A stretch of 57,380 nucleotides of DNA from Nanobdellota archaeon (GCA_021817165.1 JAKAVT010000006.1:1-57380), one strand, 5' to 3'; positions 7,621 through 17,180 are shown, numbered from the stretch's first letter. Notes: generated from the letters alone by a model not told the origin. Numbers and translations: made by a program.

Positions 7621-9472
7621 ATCTATCTGACAATTCAAGTAGCCCGTAGTTAGATTTGACTCCACCGTCGCTTATCTCTATATTTATTCGCTTTCCCGCT
7701 AAGTTAAGGTCCTTTTTGGCCTTTATACCCTTTCTTTTCTTTATTGCTATTTCACCGTTTGGAATATCCGGCTCTATTCCCATAATGTATTTCTCGGTTA
7801 TAAATGGGATCAAGCCTATCGACCATGCCTGTGACGGGCATCCTTTGGGGTTTCCATCCGGCTGGAATATCTCGTTTATCCTGGAAGAGCATTGTGCATT
7901 GTCATTTTTGTCTTTGAGTATCGACAGTAGCGTTTTGCCAAGCTCGTTTTTCCCATTTGCAAAAGCGACGGCTGTAAACATCTCCGTTAGAAGCGGCCAT
8001 ATAGCGCCGGTTTGATATCCTTTGAAGTCGAATGTTTTGTCGTTCTTTGAGACTGATAAAATGCCATGTTCCGTAAGCAAGTTATCCTCTACGTTTTTTA
8101 TAATAGCGTCTTTTTTATCCGCATCTACAACGTCAAAGTACAATGCGAATATCTGATTTGCACTGTTTATATCCCTCTCTTTCTGATCCATCAAGTGATC
8201 TTCTCTAAATAGGCTGTTAAGGCTTTTCTTCAATGTATCTGCCATCTCCTTTGCCGTCTGGTCCTTAAACATAGAGTAAAAGGCAGTCATGGCTTTCGAC
8301 CATATTGCTTGTATCTCAACTGAAAATTCTCTATCACAGGAGTCCATCCAAGTTTCATTGCCTTTGTCATGTATGAACCCTTTGTCCACCCATTCACTGC
8401 ACGTTTGGATTATGGTTTCTTTTTTGTCAGCAATCAGATCAATCAATGAACTGTCTGCCGTATACTTAAAGTATTCGTATAAGTCTATCAAAAAAATGCC
8501 AAGCACATCCTTGGGGTATAATTCGCCGTTTAGAATGTTCGGCAGCCCTTTTTCATTTATGTTATAGGATATCTTTAACAGAAGGTCCCTTACAAATGAA
8601 AAGTTACCCATTGAAAGGAAAGATGGCAAAACAATTAAGGCGTCTCTTAGCCAGAACTCGTTGAAGTACGGAAAACCAGCATAAAATTCCTTATCATTGA
8701 AGTTTGTGTATGAGTAAATGCTGTCTACAGAATCCATTACAAATCCCCTATCCAATAGATTTGAGTCGAATTTTTTACTTTCACTTTTAATTATTTCACC
8801 GTATTCTTCCGCGTATTTTATCTTGTTTTTTATCAGTTTGTAGATGGAATCAAAGTCCATTTCTTTGCTGGAAAAAAGAAGGTCATATGTTTCATTGGCT
8901 TTCAGTTCATAAGTAATATTTCCAGGCACGTACTTGTTCTGCACTTCGCCCTTATCTATATAATGGGTCAAACCCATTTTTAATGCGTATAAACCGGGGG
9001 AGTGTATCCCGTAGTATTCATCTTTTTCGAATTTTCCGCTTGAGAAGTAAACATACGCCGCTTTCCCATTGAATTCTGCCTTTATCCCGTTTTTTGTCTC
9101 GGTTAAATTATAGCGTTTTCCTTTCTCGTAGTTTTCATCTCTTCTTCTTATGTTTATTCCAATCTCACAGGTTATAGTAGAATCAAAGCTTGGAGTCACA
9201 GAAACTAAAACAGAGTCATCGTAGCATTTTACTTCCTCCATTACCTTTCCCTTTGAAGTTTCAAACAAAAGCGTGGAAAACTGCGAATTGTAAAATGAGA
9301 ACTTTTTAAAGTTGGCTTCGGAAAGAAATTCATCTCCAAGTTTGAAGGCAAAGTAATCGAAGTATTTCTGGCTTCCTTTCCATATCCCGCACCACTTGGA
9401 GCCGAATTCACCATTATTAAATCTGAAGAGGAACATCCCATTTTTTGATATTACATGAACACTCGGCTCCAT
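7604..9472 (-). CDS. Amylo-alpha-1,6-glucosidase / archaeal glycogen debranching enzyme
   Basis: Predicted to hydrolyse alpha-1,6 branches of glycogen-like polysaccharide. The N-terminal ~230 residues look like the beta-rich GDE_N domain. The C-terminal (alpha/alpha)6 barrel shows the landmarks FNEFWLRDALIVLP, ETWMDS, VEIQAIWSKAM, YQTGAIWPLLTEMF and GCPSQAWSIGL, which are characteristic of the family (GH133-type). The length of 622 residues fits. It is a single gene with no other glycogen gene next to it. It ends inside the 3' end of the convergent kinase-like gene. Confidence 0.85.
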   Translation of the reverse strand: MEPSVHVISKNGMFLFRFNNGEFGSKWCGIWKGSQKYFDYFAFKLGDEFLSEANFKKFSFYNSQFSTLLFETSKGKVMEEVKCYDDSVLVSVTPSFDSTITCEIGINIRRRDENYEKGKRYNLTETKNGIKAEFNGKAAYVYFSSGKFEKDEYYGIHSPGLYALKMGLTHYIDKGEVQNKYVPGNITYELKANETYDLLFSSKEMDFDSIYKLIKNKIKYAEEYGEIIKSESKKFDSNLLDRGFVMDSVDSIYSYTNFNDKEFYAGFPYFNEFWLRDALIVLPSFLSMGNFSFVRDLLLKISYNINEKGLPNILNGELYPKDVLGIFLIDLYEYFKYTADSSLIDLIADKKETIIQTCSEWVDKGFIHDKGNETWMDSCDREFSVEIQAIWSKAMTAFYSMFKDQTAKEMADTLKKSLNSLFREDHLMDQKERDINSANQIFALYFDVVDADKKDAIIKNVEDNLLTEHGILSVSKNDKTFDFKGYQTGAIWPLLTEMFTAVAFANGKNELGKTLLSILKDKNDNAQCSSRINEIFQPDGNPKGCPSQAWSIGLIPFITEKYIMGIEPDIPNGEIAIKKRKGIKAKKDLNLAGKRINIEISDGGVKSNYGLLELSDRFILEL

Positions 9473-9570
9473 GTCTATCTATACTGTTCATAAAATTTAT
9501 CCTTTTCAAAAAGCGTAAAACAGCAATAAATACGGCAAATCTTAAAATAAGATGCCTTCCAACAATCCTT

Positions 9571-10281
9571 ATGAGGATATTCGTAGGAACTTCCGGATGG
9601 AATTACAGCTGGAATGATGAAAATACCCTGGGTTGGTACGTTAAGAATACTGGTTTTAATGCGATAGAATTGAATTATAGCTTTTATAGGTTTCCAACTG
9701 CTAAATCCGTAATTTCATGGAAAACATTTGGAAATAGTATATCATGGTCTGTTAAGATGAACCGCATCGTTACACATCGGTTAAGGCTAAACGAAAATTC
9801 GTATAAGTACATAAAAGATTTCTTATTAATATTCAAGAAATCAAAGCTTGAATTGGATAACGTGCTTTTTCAGCTGCCGCCATCAATGGATTCCAAAAGC
9901 ATTGACAGGATTGTTAAAATTGCAGACTTATTTGACAGAGATAAAACAGTTTTCGAAGCAAGAAATGCTTCATTTTTTAATGAAGACGTTTATAAATTAC
10001 TTAGAAAAAAAGGAATAACCCTAGCAAGCATTGATTCGCCAATCGGCAATTTTTATGTTAAGACCACTGATAAGGTATATTTAAGACTGCATGGCAGGAG
10101 AACCTGGTACAATTATAGATATTCCAGAAAACAGCTTGTCAATGTGCTTGAAAGCGTGGAAAAGTTAAAACCCAAGTCGCTATATGTATTTTTTAACAAT
10201 ACCGATATGTTTTATAACGCTAAAATGTTTGTTGATATTATAAATGAGAAGCATGGAACTCTTTTACGTAACAAGCAATGA
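9571..10281 (+). CDS. DUF72 family protein (YecE-like)
   Basis: The protein begins MRIFVGTSGWNYSWN, followed by LGWYVKNTGFNAIELNYSFYRFPT, KMNRIVTHR, LDNVLFQLPP and LYVFFNNT, which is the DUF72 signature order (a TIM-barrel-like fold of unknown function). The longer frame opening at 9445 is rejected because its extra 42 residues lack family similarity and overlap the start of the divergent debranching gene. The next gene starts inside its 3' end, suggesting co-transcription. Function unknown. Confidence 0.85.
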   Translation: MRIFVGTSGWNYSWNDENTLGWYVKNTGFNAIELNYSFYRFPTAKSVISWKTFGNSISWSVKMNRIVTHRLRLNENSYKYIKDFLLIFKKSKLELDNVLFQLPPSMDSKSIDRIVKIADLFDRDKTVFEARNASFFNEDVYKLLRKKGITLASIDSPIGNFYVKTTDKVYLRLHGRRTWYNYRYSRKQLVNVLESVEKLKPKSLYVFFNNTDMFYNAKMFVDIINEKHGTLLRNKQ

Positions 10282-10795
10282 AGGCAAGTTTCTTGAGGCA
10301 AAGGCGCTTCTTCCCGAATTAAAGAAGCTGTCATTGGAATTGGAAGAAATGCAGTCTTTAGACCCTGTAGAGATAGCAAAACAGAAAGCATTGACTGCTA
10401 CGAAAAAGACTGAAAAGAAAAGTTTGATAGTCGATGATGTTTCCTTGTATTTAGAGGCGTTTGATTACAAGCTGCCAGGTCCGCTTATAAAATGGTTTCT
10501 TTTATCCTTGGGCAGCAAAGGAATTTCTGATATTGCAGAGAAATTTAAAAAATATAGAGCATTGGCAGTGTGTACTCTCTGCTATGTTGATGGTAACGGG
10601 AAGACTAAGATATTTACAGGAAAAGTGAAGGGTAAAATAGTAAAGTCTGCGAAAAACTCAAATAAAAGCTGGGACTATTTTTTTCTGCCAGACGGAAAAG
10701 ACAAGACCTTTGCTGAAATGTCTCTGTATGAAAAGAACAAGATAAGTCATAGAGGTTTGGCAATACAAAAACTAAAAAGATACCTAGGACTTTGA
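10253..10795 (+). CDS. Non-canonical purine NTP pyrophosphatase (XTP/dITP, Ham1/RdgB family)
   Basis: Removes XTP, ITP and dITP from the nucleotide pool. The N-terminal pattern FYVTSNEGKFLEAKALL, the VDDVSLYLEAFD segment with LPGPLIKWFL, KSWDYFFLPDG and the C-terminal KISHRGLA all match Ham1 proteins. The usual family start (M-x-L-x-Y/F-V-T-x-N) supports ATG 10253 over 10244. It overlaps the DUF72 gene by 29 bp and the convergent membrane-protein gene by 12 bp. Confidence 0.9.
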   Translation: MELFYVTSNEGKFLEAKALLPELKKLSLELEEMQSLDPVEIAKQKALTATKKTEKKSLIVDDVSLYLEAFDYKLPGPLIKWFLLSLGSKGISDIAEKFKKYRALAVCTLCYVDGNGKTKIFTGKVKGKIVKSAKNSNKSWDYFFLPDGKDKTFAEMSLYEKNKISHRGLAIQKLKRYLGL

Positions 10796-11698
10796 GTATC
10801 TCTTTAATGCTATCTTCATCGCATTTCTATACGAAACAAAGCCTATTATAACCACTACAAAGATGACTATAAAGAAACCTATGCCTAAATCATGCAGATT
10901 ATGGATCTGTAATGGTGTTATAACCCCAAATGTAAGTATCTGGGGAAAGATTATTATGCTTATGCCCGCTATAACGAATGCCAAACCACCGTAAAGCAGC
11001 ACGCTTGAAGAGATATACCTCGCAATGAATTGTAATCCTTTCATACTTATTTTCTTTATCTTTCTTATCCATGTTCCGAATAGAGCTCCGAAGGCAAACT
11101 GCATCGTCATCGTTCCCAATCCAAACATCAATCCAGGAAGGAAAGCAACATAAGCATTTGGCATGTTAGGTACAAATACAAAGTAAATAATCAACGCAAA
11201 CGCGCCGAATCCAAATCCAGCTATCAAACCATGGACCAATGCCATCCACGGCTTCACGTCTTTTTTATAAAAGTCCGTATCTTTATGCCTGAACTTTTTC
11301 TTTAATCCGCTGCTTATCCATTCATTTACCTCTACATGCGGGTAAAAACTTCCGTATTTTACATAATGCCCTGCGATGTACATTACTGCTCCGACTATGG
11401 AGTACACTATTCCAAAGAAAAGCGGAGAGGAGATAAAGTCCTTAAAAGCGTATAAACCGAATGCAAACACAAAAAAGATTATCTCCGACATCAACGCTCT
11501 TTGCAAGGTGAAACCAGCAGAGAATATTGCTCCTACCTCTGCGCCTCTTTTGGTGCTTCCACTGCCTATGGCATAGGAAAATGTGATCGGCCAGGTGTGC
11601 TCATCTGGTGTTATACCGTGTACTATCCCCAATAAATAGGACAAAAGCAGCGTTATGTAGACACCATCGTATACCGGATTGAATAAATCTATTGCCAT
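10784..11698 (-). CDS. Polytopic membrane protein, possible NicO/UreH-type metal transporter
   Basis: About seven hydrophobic helices are visible. The first carries GIVHGITPDEH, resembling the His-rich HxxxxD(E)H signature of nickel/cobalt permeases and UreH/TauE-like transporters, and a later helix has ALVHGLIAGFGFGAF, a second H-G repeat. A charged loop (residues ~130-150) lies between the two halves. Assignment to a metal-transport superfamily is inference from these motifs; substrate is unknown. A cobalt role would fit the cobalamin-dependent reductase nearby, but nothing links them directly. Confidence 0.55.
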   Translation of the reverse strand: MAIDLFNPVYDGVYITLLLSYLLGIVHGITPDEHTWPITFSYAIGSGSTKRGAEVGAIFSAGFTLQRALMSEIIFFVFAFGLYAFKDFISSPLFFGIVYSIVGAVMYIAGHYVKYGSFYPHVEVNEWISSGLKKKFRHKDTDFYKKDVKPWMALVHGLIAGFGFGAFALIIYFVFVPNMPNAYVAFLPGLMFGLGTMTMQFAFGALFGTWIRKIKKISMKGLQFIARYISSSVLLYGGLAFVIAGISIIIFPQILTFGVITPLQIHNLHDLGIGFFIVIFVVVIIGFVSYRNAMKIALKRYSKS

Positions 11699-11938
11699 TT
11701 ATAATCAAGAATTAAGTTTACACTTTTCTCTTTCCCTCTTTATTTAATATTTTCTCATTGTATTTAAGTATTGCGTTTGAATTGCTAATAAACAGATGCC
11801 GGCAAACAGCTTTTAACATTCAAAATTTTATTTCAATATTCTTTCAAGAAAATGATATAACAATCAACCAAATCTCATGCTTCAATAAAAATTCCACTTT
11901 CGCAAATAACTTACAGCCGATTCTTTGTACTAATTTTA

Positions 11939-12142
11939 GTGGCTGTATTTATGCTTATAATCATATTTTTGGTTGTTATAATACTGTATTATATGAAAAG
12001 GTTGAAAAAAGCAGTTTTTCATCGTTATATGAAAAAATTACGCAAATCATTAGTTACGCTACTGCATTATACAAAAAGTTTTATTAAATTCATAGCTAAC
12101 GGAAGCAAGCATCTTTTTGTGAAGATTAGAAAACGTAAGTAA
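11939..12142 (+). CDS. Small single-span membrane protein, uncertain
   Basis: A 67-codon frame with GTG start (ATG alternative at 11951) encodes one strongly hydrophobic helix (MLIIIFLVVIILYY) followed by a very basic tail ending KIRKRK. The positive-inside rule puts the tail in the cytoplasm. No family is recognised and no good ribosome binding site is seen. The remaining part of the 11699-12217 gap (519 bp) is AT-rich and holds only the promoter elements of the flanking genes as far as can be seen. Confidence 0.35.
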   Translation: MAVFMLIIIFLVVIILYYMKRLKKAVFHRYMKKLRKSLVTLLHYTKSFIKFIANGSKHLFVKIRKRK

Positions 12143-12217
12143 TAAGATATCTATAGTATAGTTTATTTTAAGGACTAAAATTAAATAGTATTTATATTTT
12201 TATTTTCATAATAATTA

Positions 12218-12847
12218 ATGATAAAAGGCATAGCTTCTGACTTAGACGGGACTTTGATAGACACGGCAAAGTTGCTCGCAAAGGCTTGGGAAGATGCTTT
12301 TAAATCCGAAGGGGTTGAAGTAGGCTATAACGAGCTTTACAATAATACCAAAGGCATAGCATCTAAAGACATAATCCGCAGGTATAAAAGGGAAAGCGGT
12401 CCGGAGGATTTAATCAGGATAAAAGAAAAGAGGAAGGCCAATTTTCTCAATCTTGTAAAGGAAGGTAATCAACTGCTTTATCCTGAGACCCTGAAAGTCA
12501 TAAGTGAAATAAGGGAACAGGGTATAAAATTTGCCATTTCCACAAGCATGGCTAGAGACCTTCTTGATAAGGTATTAGCATTGTCTGGATTAGCTAAAGC
12601 AGTAGATGCGGTTGTCAGCTCAGATGACGTTAAAAATGGAAAACCCGAGCCGGACATCTTCTTGGAGGCTTTTAGAAGAATTAATGTAAATCCAAAAGAC
12701 GGTATTGTGGTAGGGGATAGTGAAAATGACATCATCCCGGGCAAAAAGATAGGGGCATTTACCGTCTTTATATCCAGAGAAGGGGATAAATCTAGTATAG
12801 CTGATGCAAATATAACCGATTTGGAGGAACTTTTGAAGCTTTTGTAA
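12218..12847 (+). CDS. HAD-superfamily hydrolase (phosphoglycolate phosphatase-like)
   Basis: Motif I is DLDGTLID near the N-terminus, motif II is the FAISTSM segment, motif III a KPEPDIF lysine and motif IV VVGDSENDI. A helical cap of subfamily I lies between motifs I and II. These are the catalytic residues of the HAD phosphatases (nucleophile and acid/base aspartates both present). Substrate cannot be named. A TATA element at about 12190-12199 lies 24 nt before the ATG, so the mRNA is probably leaderless. The ABC genes follow after 1 nt. Confidence 0.85.
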   Translation: MIKGIASDLDGTLIDTAKLLAKAWEDAFKSEGVEVGYNELYNNTKGIASKDIIRRYKRESGPEDLIRIKEKRKANFLNLVKEGNQLLYPETLKVISEIREQGIKFAISTSMARDLLDKVLALSGLAKAVDAVVSSDDVKNGKPEPDIFLEAFRRINVNPKDGIVVGDSENDIIPGKKIGAFTVFISREGDKSSIADANITDLEELLKLL

Positions 12848-12848
12848 G

Positions 12849-13757
12849 ATGGAAAATGCCATTTCAGTAAAGAATCTTTACAAGAAGTTTGGAAAAACAG
12901 TTGCATTGGACGGCATATCCTTTATTTCAAAAGAAGGCGTCAATATAATCCTCGGTCCGAATGGTGCAGGAAAGAGCACATTTTTGAGGTGCGTGATAGG
13001 TCTATATAAGCCAAGCAGTGGTTCTGTTTTAGTATTTGGTAAAAGGCCTTATTTTGATGACGAAATCAGGAATAGAATGGCGCTTCTTTCAGATAATTAT
13101 GCACTGTATGACTTTTTGACGGTAAAGCAAAATCTCAGGTTCTTCGGTAATCTTTACAAGCTTAATGACAACGAGATATACGAGAAAAGCAAGATGATAT
13201 TAAAAGAGATGGATGCCATAAAGTTTTTCGATAGAAAGGTCGTAGAATTAAGCAGGGGGACAAAGCAGAAGATAGCATTTTGCAGGGCAATGCTCAATGA
13301 TCCTGACGTTCTACTGCTTGATGAGCCGACTGCCTTTTTGGATGCAAGTTCCTCGGAATGGATAAGAAATTTTATTCTGGATTACGGAAGAAAGAGAAAA
13401 ACAATACTTTTTGTAACGCAGAAACTTGACGAGGTTTCAAGATTTAATTCAAGACTTATTATAATGAGGGAAGGCAGGATCGTAGAGGACACTACAACGT
13501 ACAATATATATAATGAAATTATGAAGTCCTCTAGTATATTAATAAGATTTGCAAGGCCGGTTGCCGTTTCCATGCTTAAAAGGATAGGCTATAAATTTGA
13601 TTCAATGGAAAGCAAGGAAGTGAGCAGCGCAAAATTTTACATAAACAGCTATAAGGATGTTAATCTTTTGATAGGAAAATTGATAAAGAACAAGGCCTTT
13701 GTGCTGGGTATAGACTACATAGAACCATTAGTGGAAAGGATATCAAAGGGCGGTTAA
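12849..13757 (+). CDS. ABC transporter ATP-binding protein
   Basis: Nucleotide-binding subunit with Walker A (LGPNGAGKST, residues ~36-45), the signature region (LSRGTKQKIAF), Walker B (DVLLLDEPTAFLD) and an H-loop position occupied by Q in FVTQKL rather than the usual H. About 90 residues follow the ATPase core, as in NatA/CcmA-type exporters. It is followed directly by a permease gene. The substitution at the H-loop could lower ATP hydrolysis; substrate is unknown. Confidence 0.9.
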   Translation: MENAISVKNLYKKFGKTVALDGISFISKEGVNIILGPNGAGKSTFLRCVIGLYKPSSGSVLVFGKRPYFDDEIRNRMALLSDNYALYDFLTVKQNLRFFGNLYKLNDNEIYEKSKMILKEMDAIKFFDRKVVELSRGTKQKIAFCRAMLNDPDVLLLDEPTAFLDASSSEWIRNFILDYGRKRKTILFVTQKLDEVSRFNSRLIIMREGRIVEDTTTYNIYNEIMKSSSILIRFARPVAVSMLKRIGYKFDSMESKEVSSAKFYINSYKDVNLLIGKLIKNKAFVLGIDYIEPLVERISKGG

Positions 13758-13758
13758 C

Positions 13759-14541
13759 ATGAAACTAAACAAAATATACCAGGTTACGTGGAAGGACATA
13801 AAGGAAACATTTAGCAGCATACTAATCTTCGGGCCGATGTTCGGTATACCTTTGGCCTTTGCAATAATCCTTCCAGTTTTATCTTTATACATAGCTGTTC
13901 ATGAAGCACCAAGCATTGCGGCTGCGATAAAATTACCGAATATAAGCGCAGCTTTGCCCGCCTTTAAAAGCATAGCATTCATGGATTACTTCTCAATAAA
14001 CATATTGGGACCAATAACCATGACAATGCCAATAATAACCTCTGCAGTGATAGCAGCAGACAGCTTTGCTGGAGAAAAAGAAAGGAAAACCGCCGAATCA
14101 TTACTTTCAACACCATTGAGCAAGACAGAGCTTTTGCTTGGCAAGATCTTCGCTTCTTTCCTGCCGGCAGTGATAATGGCGGTTATCGCATTTGTCCTTT
14201 ATGGCTCAATTGTAAATTATCTGGCTTTCCAGCAGTTTCATCTTTTTATCCTTCCGACTCTGCCGTGGCTGCTTATGTTGGCGGCAGTGCCTTTCCTTGC
14301 CCTTGCACCGATATCAATAGTGGTTTTGATATCCTCACATGTTAAAGGTGTGAAAGAAGCACAGCAGCTTACATCCCTTTTAGTGCTTCCACTGCTTGTT
14401 TTGCCGTTTGCTTCTCTATTAGGTTTGGCGTCTTTATCTGTTTCCTTTATGCTTTACCTTATTCTCTTCTTAGCTGTGTTTGATTTTGTCCTTTTCTATG
14501 TAAGCCTTGCAGTTTTTCACAGAGAATCGCTTATAAGTTGA
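13759..14541 (+). CDS. ABC-2 type permease
   Basis: Six hydrophobic segments are visible. The cytoplasmic loop GEKERKTAESLLSTPLSKTELLLGKI is a hallmark of ABC-2 exporter permeases of the NatB type. The start is 1 nt after the ATPase stop, so the two subunits are surely co-expressed and form one exporter. Substrate is unknown. Confidence 0.88.
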   Translation: MKLNKIYQVTWKDIKETFSSILIFGPMFGIPLAFAIILPVLSLYIAVHEAPSIAAAIKLPNISAALPAFKSIAFMDYFSINILGPITMTMPIITSAVIAADSFAGEKERKTAESLLSTPLSKTELLLGKIFASFLPAVIMAVIAFVLYGSIVNYLAFQQFHLFILPTLPWLLMLAAVPFLALAPISIVVLISSHVKGVKEAQQLTSLLVLPLLVLPFASLLGLASLSVSFMLYLILFLAVFDFVLFYVSLAVFHRESLIS

Positions 14542-14584
14542 TGTATAGCGTGCTTTTTAATATCAAAACAGCATAAATTATTTT

Positions 14585-15571
14585 ATGAAGATAATATTCA
14601 CCGATGTAAGTGATTTCGAATACCCCGTCATTTCGAAATTCGCGGAGGAAAACAAGGATTTAGCCGTTGTAGTATACAAGGAGGGCGTAGACAGATTGCA
14701 GGAAAAGGATTTTGATGCAGAGATGCTTTCCGTTTTCATAAATTCAAAGGTTTCAAGCGAGGTAATATCTAGATTTACTAAACTAAGGTTTATATTTACC
14801 CGTTCTACAGGTTTTGATCACATTGATTTACAGGCATGCAGGGAAAAGAGGATAACAGTATGCAACGTTCCTGATTATGGAAGCCAGACCGTTGCGGAAT
14901 TTACCTTCTTTCTCATGCTGTCACTTTTTAGAAAGATAAACTTTTCAAATAACAGCGGAGTGAAATTTTCAAGAGGAAGAGAGCTTTACGGCAAAACAAT
15001 AGGTATAATAGGGGCGGGCAAGATAGGAAACAACGTAGGAAGAATGGCAAAGTCATTTCAAATGAATACTATATATTATAACAGAAGCAGAAGCGAGTAC
15101 CTTGAAAACCTCGATGCCAAAAAAGTAGAGCTTGAAGATTTACTGAAGAATTCGGATGTAGTTACCGTGCATGTACCATTAAACGACGGGACTTTTCACC
15201 TTATAAACAAAGACAACATAAAATTGATGAAAAAAGATGCTTTTCTGATAAACACTGCAAGAGGCGCAATTTTAGAAACAGACGCAGTTATAGATGCGTT
15301 GGACTCAAAAAGAATAGGGGGCGTTGCACTCGATGTGATTGAAGGTGAAGAGTTTTCAGGAAGGGAAATGGAAATTATAAGAAAAAAGGAAAACTACGAT
15401 GTGCTTAAAAATGTGTTGGAAAGGAGCATACTTAGAAACTTTGAAAATGCGATACTGACACCGCACATAGCATATGATACGGAAGAAGCATTATCAAGAA
15501 TAGTTTTTTCTACATTTGATAACGTATTAAAAGCGCATAAGGGGTTAGAGGTCAGCAATATCGTTGAATAA
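14585..15571 (+). CDS. D-isomer-specific 2-hydroxyacid dehydrogenase (D-lactate dehydrogenase-like)
   Basis: NAD-dependent oxidoreductase. The Rossmann motif is GIIGAGKIGNNVGRMA near residue 140; substrate-binding and catalytic segments are RSTGFDHID, LINTARGAILE with Arg, EG in the GVALDVIEGE segment and the late HIAYDT histidine. The arrangement resembles D-lactate dehydrogenases more than phosphoglycerate dehydrogenases, which would carry an ACT domain. Expected product is a 2-hydroxyacid such as D-lactate. A TATA-like TTTTTAATATC near 14550 suggests a short leader. Confidence 0.85.
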   Translation: MKIIFTDVSDFEYPVISKFAEENKDLAVVVYKEGVDRLQEKDFDAEMLSVFINSKVSSEVISRFTKLRFIFTRSTGFDHIDLQACREKRITVCNVPDYGSQTVAEFTFFLMLSLFRKINFSNNSGVKFSRGRELYGKTIGIIGAGKIGNNVGRMAKSFQMNTIYYNRSRSEYLENLDAKKVELEDLLKNSDVVTVHVPLNDGTFHLINKDNIKLMKKDAFLINTARGAILETDAVIDALDSKRIGGVALDVIEGEEFSGREMEIIRKKENYDVLKNVLERSILRNFENAILTPHIAYDTEEALSRIVFSTFDNVLKAHKGLEVSNIVE

Positions 15572-15572
15572 A

Positions 15573-16742
15573 ATGGAAAAATGGTTTGTAAACAAGAACG
15601 TGCTTTATCTTTCCCTGTCGGCTTTTTTTGCTGATGCAGGGTACCAGACAGTAATAGCCCTTTTTCCAGTGTTTCTAGTGCTTTTCTTGAAAGCACCCGT
15701 TTATTATCTAGGAGTAATCTACGCTCTGCAGTACGGAATAGGCGCGGTTTTCGCATATCTTGGAGGAGTGCTTGCAGACAGATACAGCAAGAAAAAAGTG
15801 GCCATAATCGGAAATTCCTTGATTCCGATATTGTCATTTCTGGGCATAGCGGCAAGCTTGCTATTATCGCCATTGCTTTTTCTTATAGGATGGTGGGCCA
15901 GAGATTCTAGGAGCCCGGCAAGAAGATCATTGGTTGCTTTAGCTTCAGATGAAAAACACAGGAAAAAGGCGTTTGGAGTATTGCATGCCCTAGATTTGGG
16001 GGGCGGCGCAGTCGGCATAATATATCTTATAATACTCCTTTACTTTGGCGTAGGATACAGTATATTGTTTCTAGTAACAATCATTCCTTTGGTTATATCA
16101 ACGCTTTTTATAGTAAAATCAAACGTGAACGAAAGGGTAAAGGCTGCTTTAAAAACGAAGTTAAACGCTAGAAAAATGGCCATAAACAAGGAAACGATGC
16201 TGGGCGTTCTGATTGCAACCTCCTTATTCGGCTTCAGTTACTACAGTTTGGGTTATCCAATACTTACTATAGCGCAGAGCTCGAATGACGTTTTCGGCGT
16301 GTTCTCTTATCTAATATTTCTTTTGATATCCGCATTTGCAGGTTATTATCTTGGAAGCAGGGCGGGTAAAATGAAAATAATAAGCTATCTTTCTCTTCTT
16401 GGCTATGCCCTTGCAGGGGTGGGCTCTTTGCTGATAGGGATTTTTTACATTTTCAGTTTAAACATAGCAATAGCGTATCTTGGAGTGCTTGTTTTGGGAT
16501 TTGCAGTCGGAGCGATAGAAACGTTTGAACCGACCATAATATCGGTTACTTCCCCAAAGGACAAAAGTGCAAAGAGCTTCGGCTATCTTTCTTCTTCCAG
16601 GAGCATAGGCCTGTTTACCGGTAATCTTCTGATGGGGATACTCTACTTTTTTAATCCGTTTTATTCCTATTTCTATGCCTTTTTAGTCTCTATTCTTGCA
16701 GCCGTTATCGTATATCTTTTTGGGAAAAGATTGGTGTTCTAG
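15573..16742 (+). CDS. Major facilitator superfamily transporter
   Basis: About twelve hydrophobic helices with the MFS cytoplasmic motif between helices 2 and 3 (GGVLADRYSKKKV) and another charged motif in the N-terminal half (GWWARDSRSPARRSLVA). The second half has a GSRAGKMK loop. The ATG at 15573 overlaps nothing and follows the dehydrogenase stop by 1 nt; an upstream TTG at 15564 is less likely. The coupling to a hydroxyacid dehydrogenase hints at transport of an organic acid or related compound, but that is only inference. Confidence 0.85.
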   Translation: MEKWFVNKNVLYLSLSAFFADAGYQTVIALFPVFLVLFLKAPVYYLGVIYALQYGIGAVFAYLGGVLADRYSKKKVAIIGNSLIPILSFLGIAASLLLSPLLFLIGWWARDSRSPARRSLVALASDEKHRKKAFGVLHALDLGGGAVGIIYLIILLYFGVGYSILFLVTIIPLVISTLFIVKSNVNERVKAALKTKLNARKMAINKETMLGVLIATSLFGFSYYSLGYPILTIAQSSNDVFGVFSYLIFLLISAFAGYYLGSRAGKMKIISYLSLLGYALAGVGSLLIGIFYIFSLNIAIAYLGVLVLGFAVGAIETFEPTIISVTSPKDKSAKSFGYLSSSRSIGLFTGNLLMGILYFFNPFYSYFYAFLVSILAAVIVYLFGKRLVF

Positions 16743-16823
16743 ATTAAAACAGGATATAAAACCTACATACAAATATCGATAAAAACCTGCTATCAAAAGT
16801 AAATCGGATTTTCTGGTTATCTC

Positions 16824-17180
16824 TTATTTCTTCGAGTGTTTTTTCTTCTTCGAGGATTTAACGGCTTTCTTTTTTACTGCTTTTTTAGGAGTAGCAGGCT
16901 CCTGTTCTTTTGCCAAATTTATAAGGTTATTTAGAGAACTGAATAAGACGTCCAAGTTCTTCTTTATCTTGTCATTCATCGAATCGATAGCTTCATGCGC
17001 GGCCATTGACATATCCTCATGCTCCTGTCGTGAAATCTCACCGTGATTGTATCTTAAGTTATAGTCCTTTAGCTTGGCCATTTCATTCTCTATTTCGTCT
17101 TCCAAGGCCTTTACAGCGACTGCTGATTCTCTAGCTTGTACGAGATCAGCGTTTACTTCATGCAATTCTATCTTTTTCAT
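16824..17180 (-). CDS. Small coiled-coil protein with a lysine-rich tail
   Basis: No family is recognised. Residues ~1-90 are helical with heptad-like charge patterns. After a PATPKKA hinge, the last ~20 residues are almost wholly Lys/Ser (KKKAVKSSKKKKHSKK), resembling a nucleic-acid-binding tail. A TATA element near 17195-17205 sits 15-25 nt before the ATG, so it has its own leaderless promoter and is monocistronic. A DNA- or RNA-binding role is a guess from the tail only. Confidence 0.65.
   Translation of the reverse strand: MKKIELHEVNADLVQARESAVAVKALEDEIENEMAKLKDYNLRYNHGEISRQEHEDMSMAAHEAIDSMNDKIKKNLDVLFSSLNNLINLAKEQEPATPKKAVKKKAVKSSKKKKHSKK

Noticed and set aside
11758..12087. 109-codon plus-strand frame with a TTG start.
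   Set aside because: Low-complexity composition with no recognisable domain; the overlapping frame at 11939 gives a more protein-like sequence (membrane helix plus basic tail).
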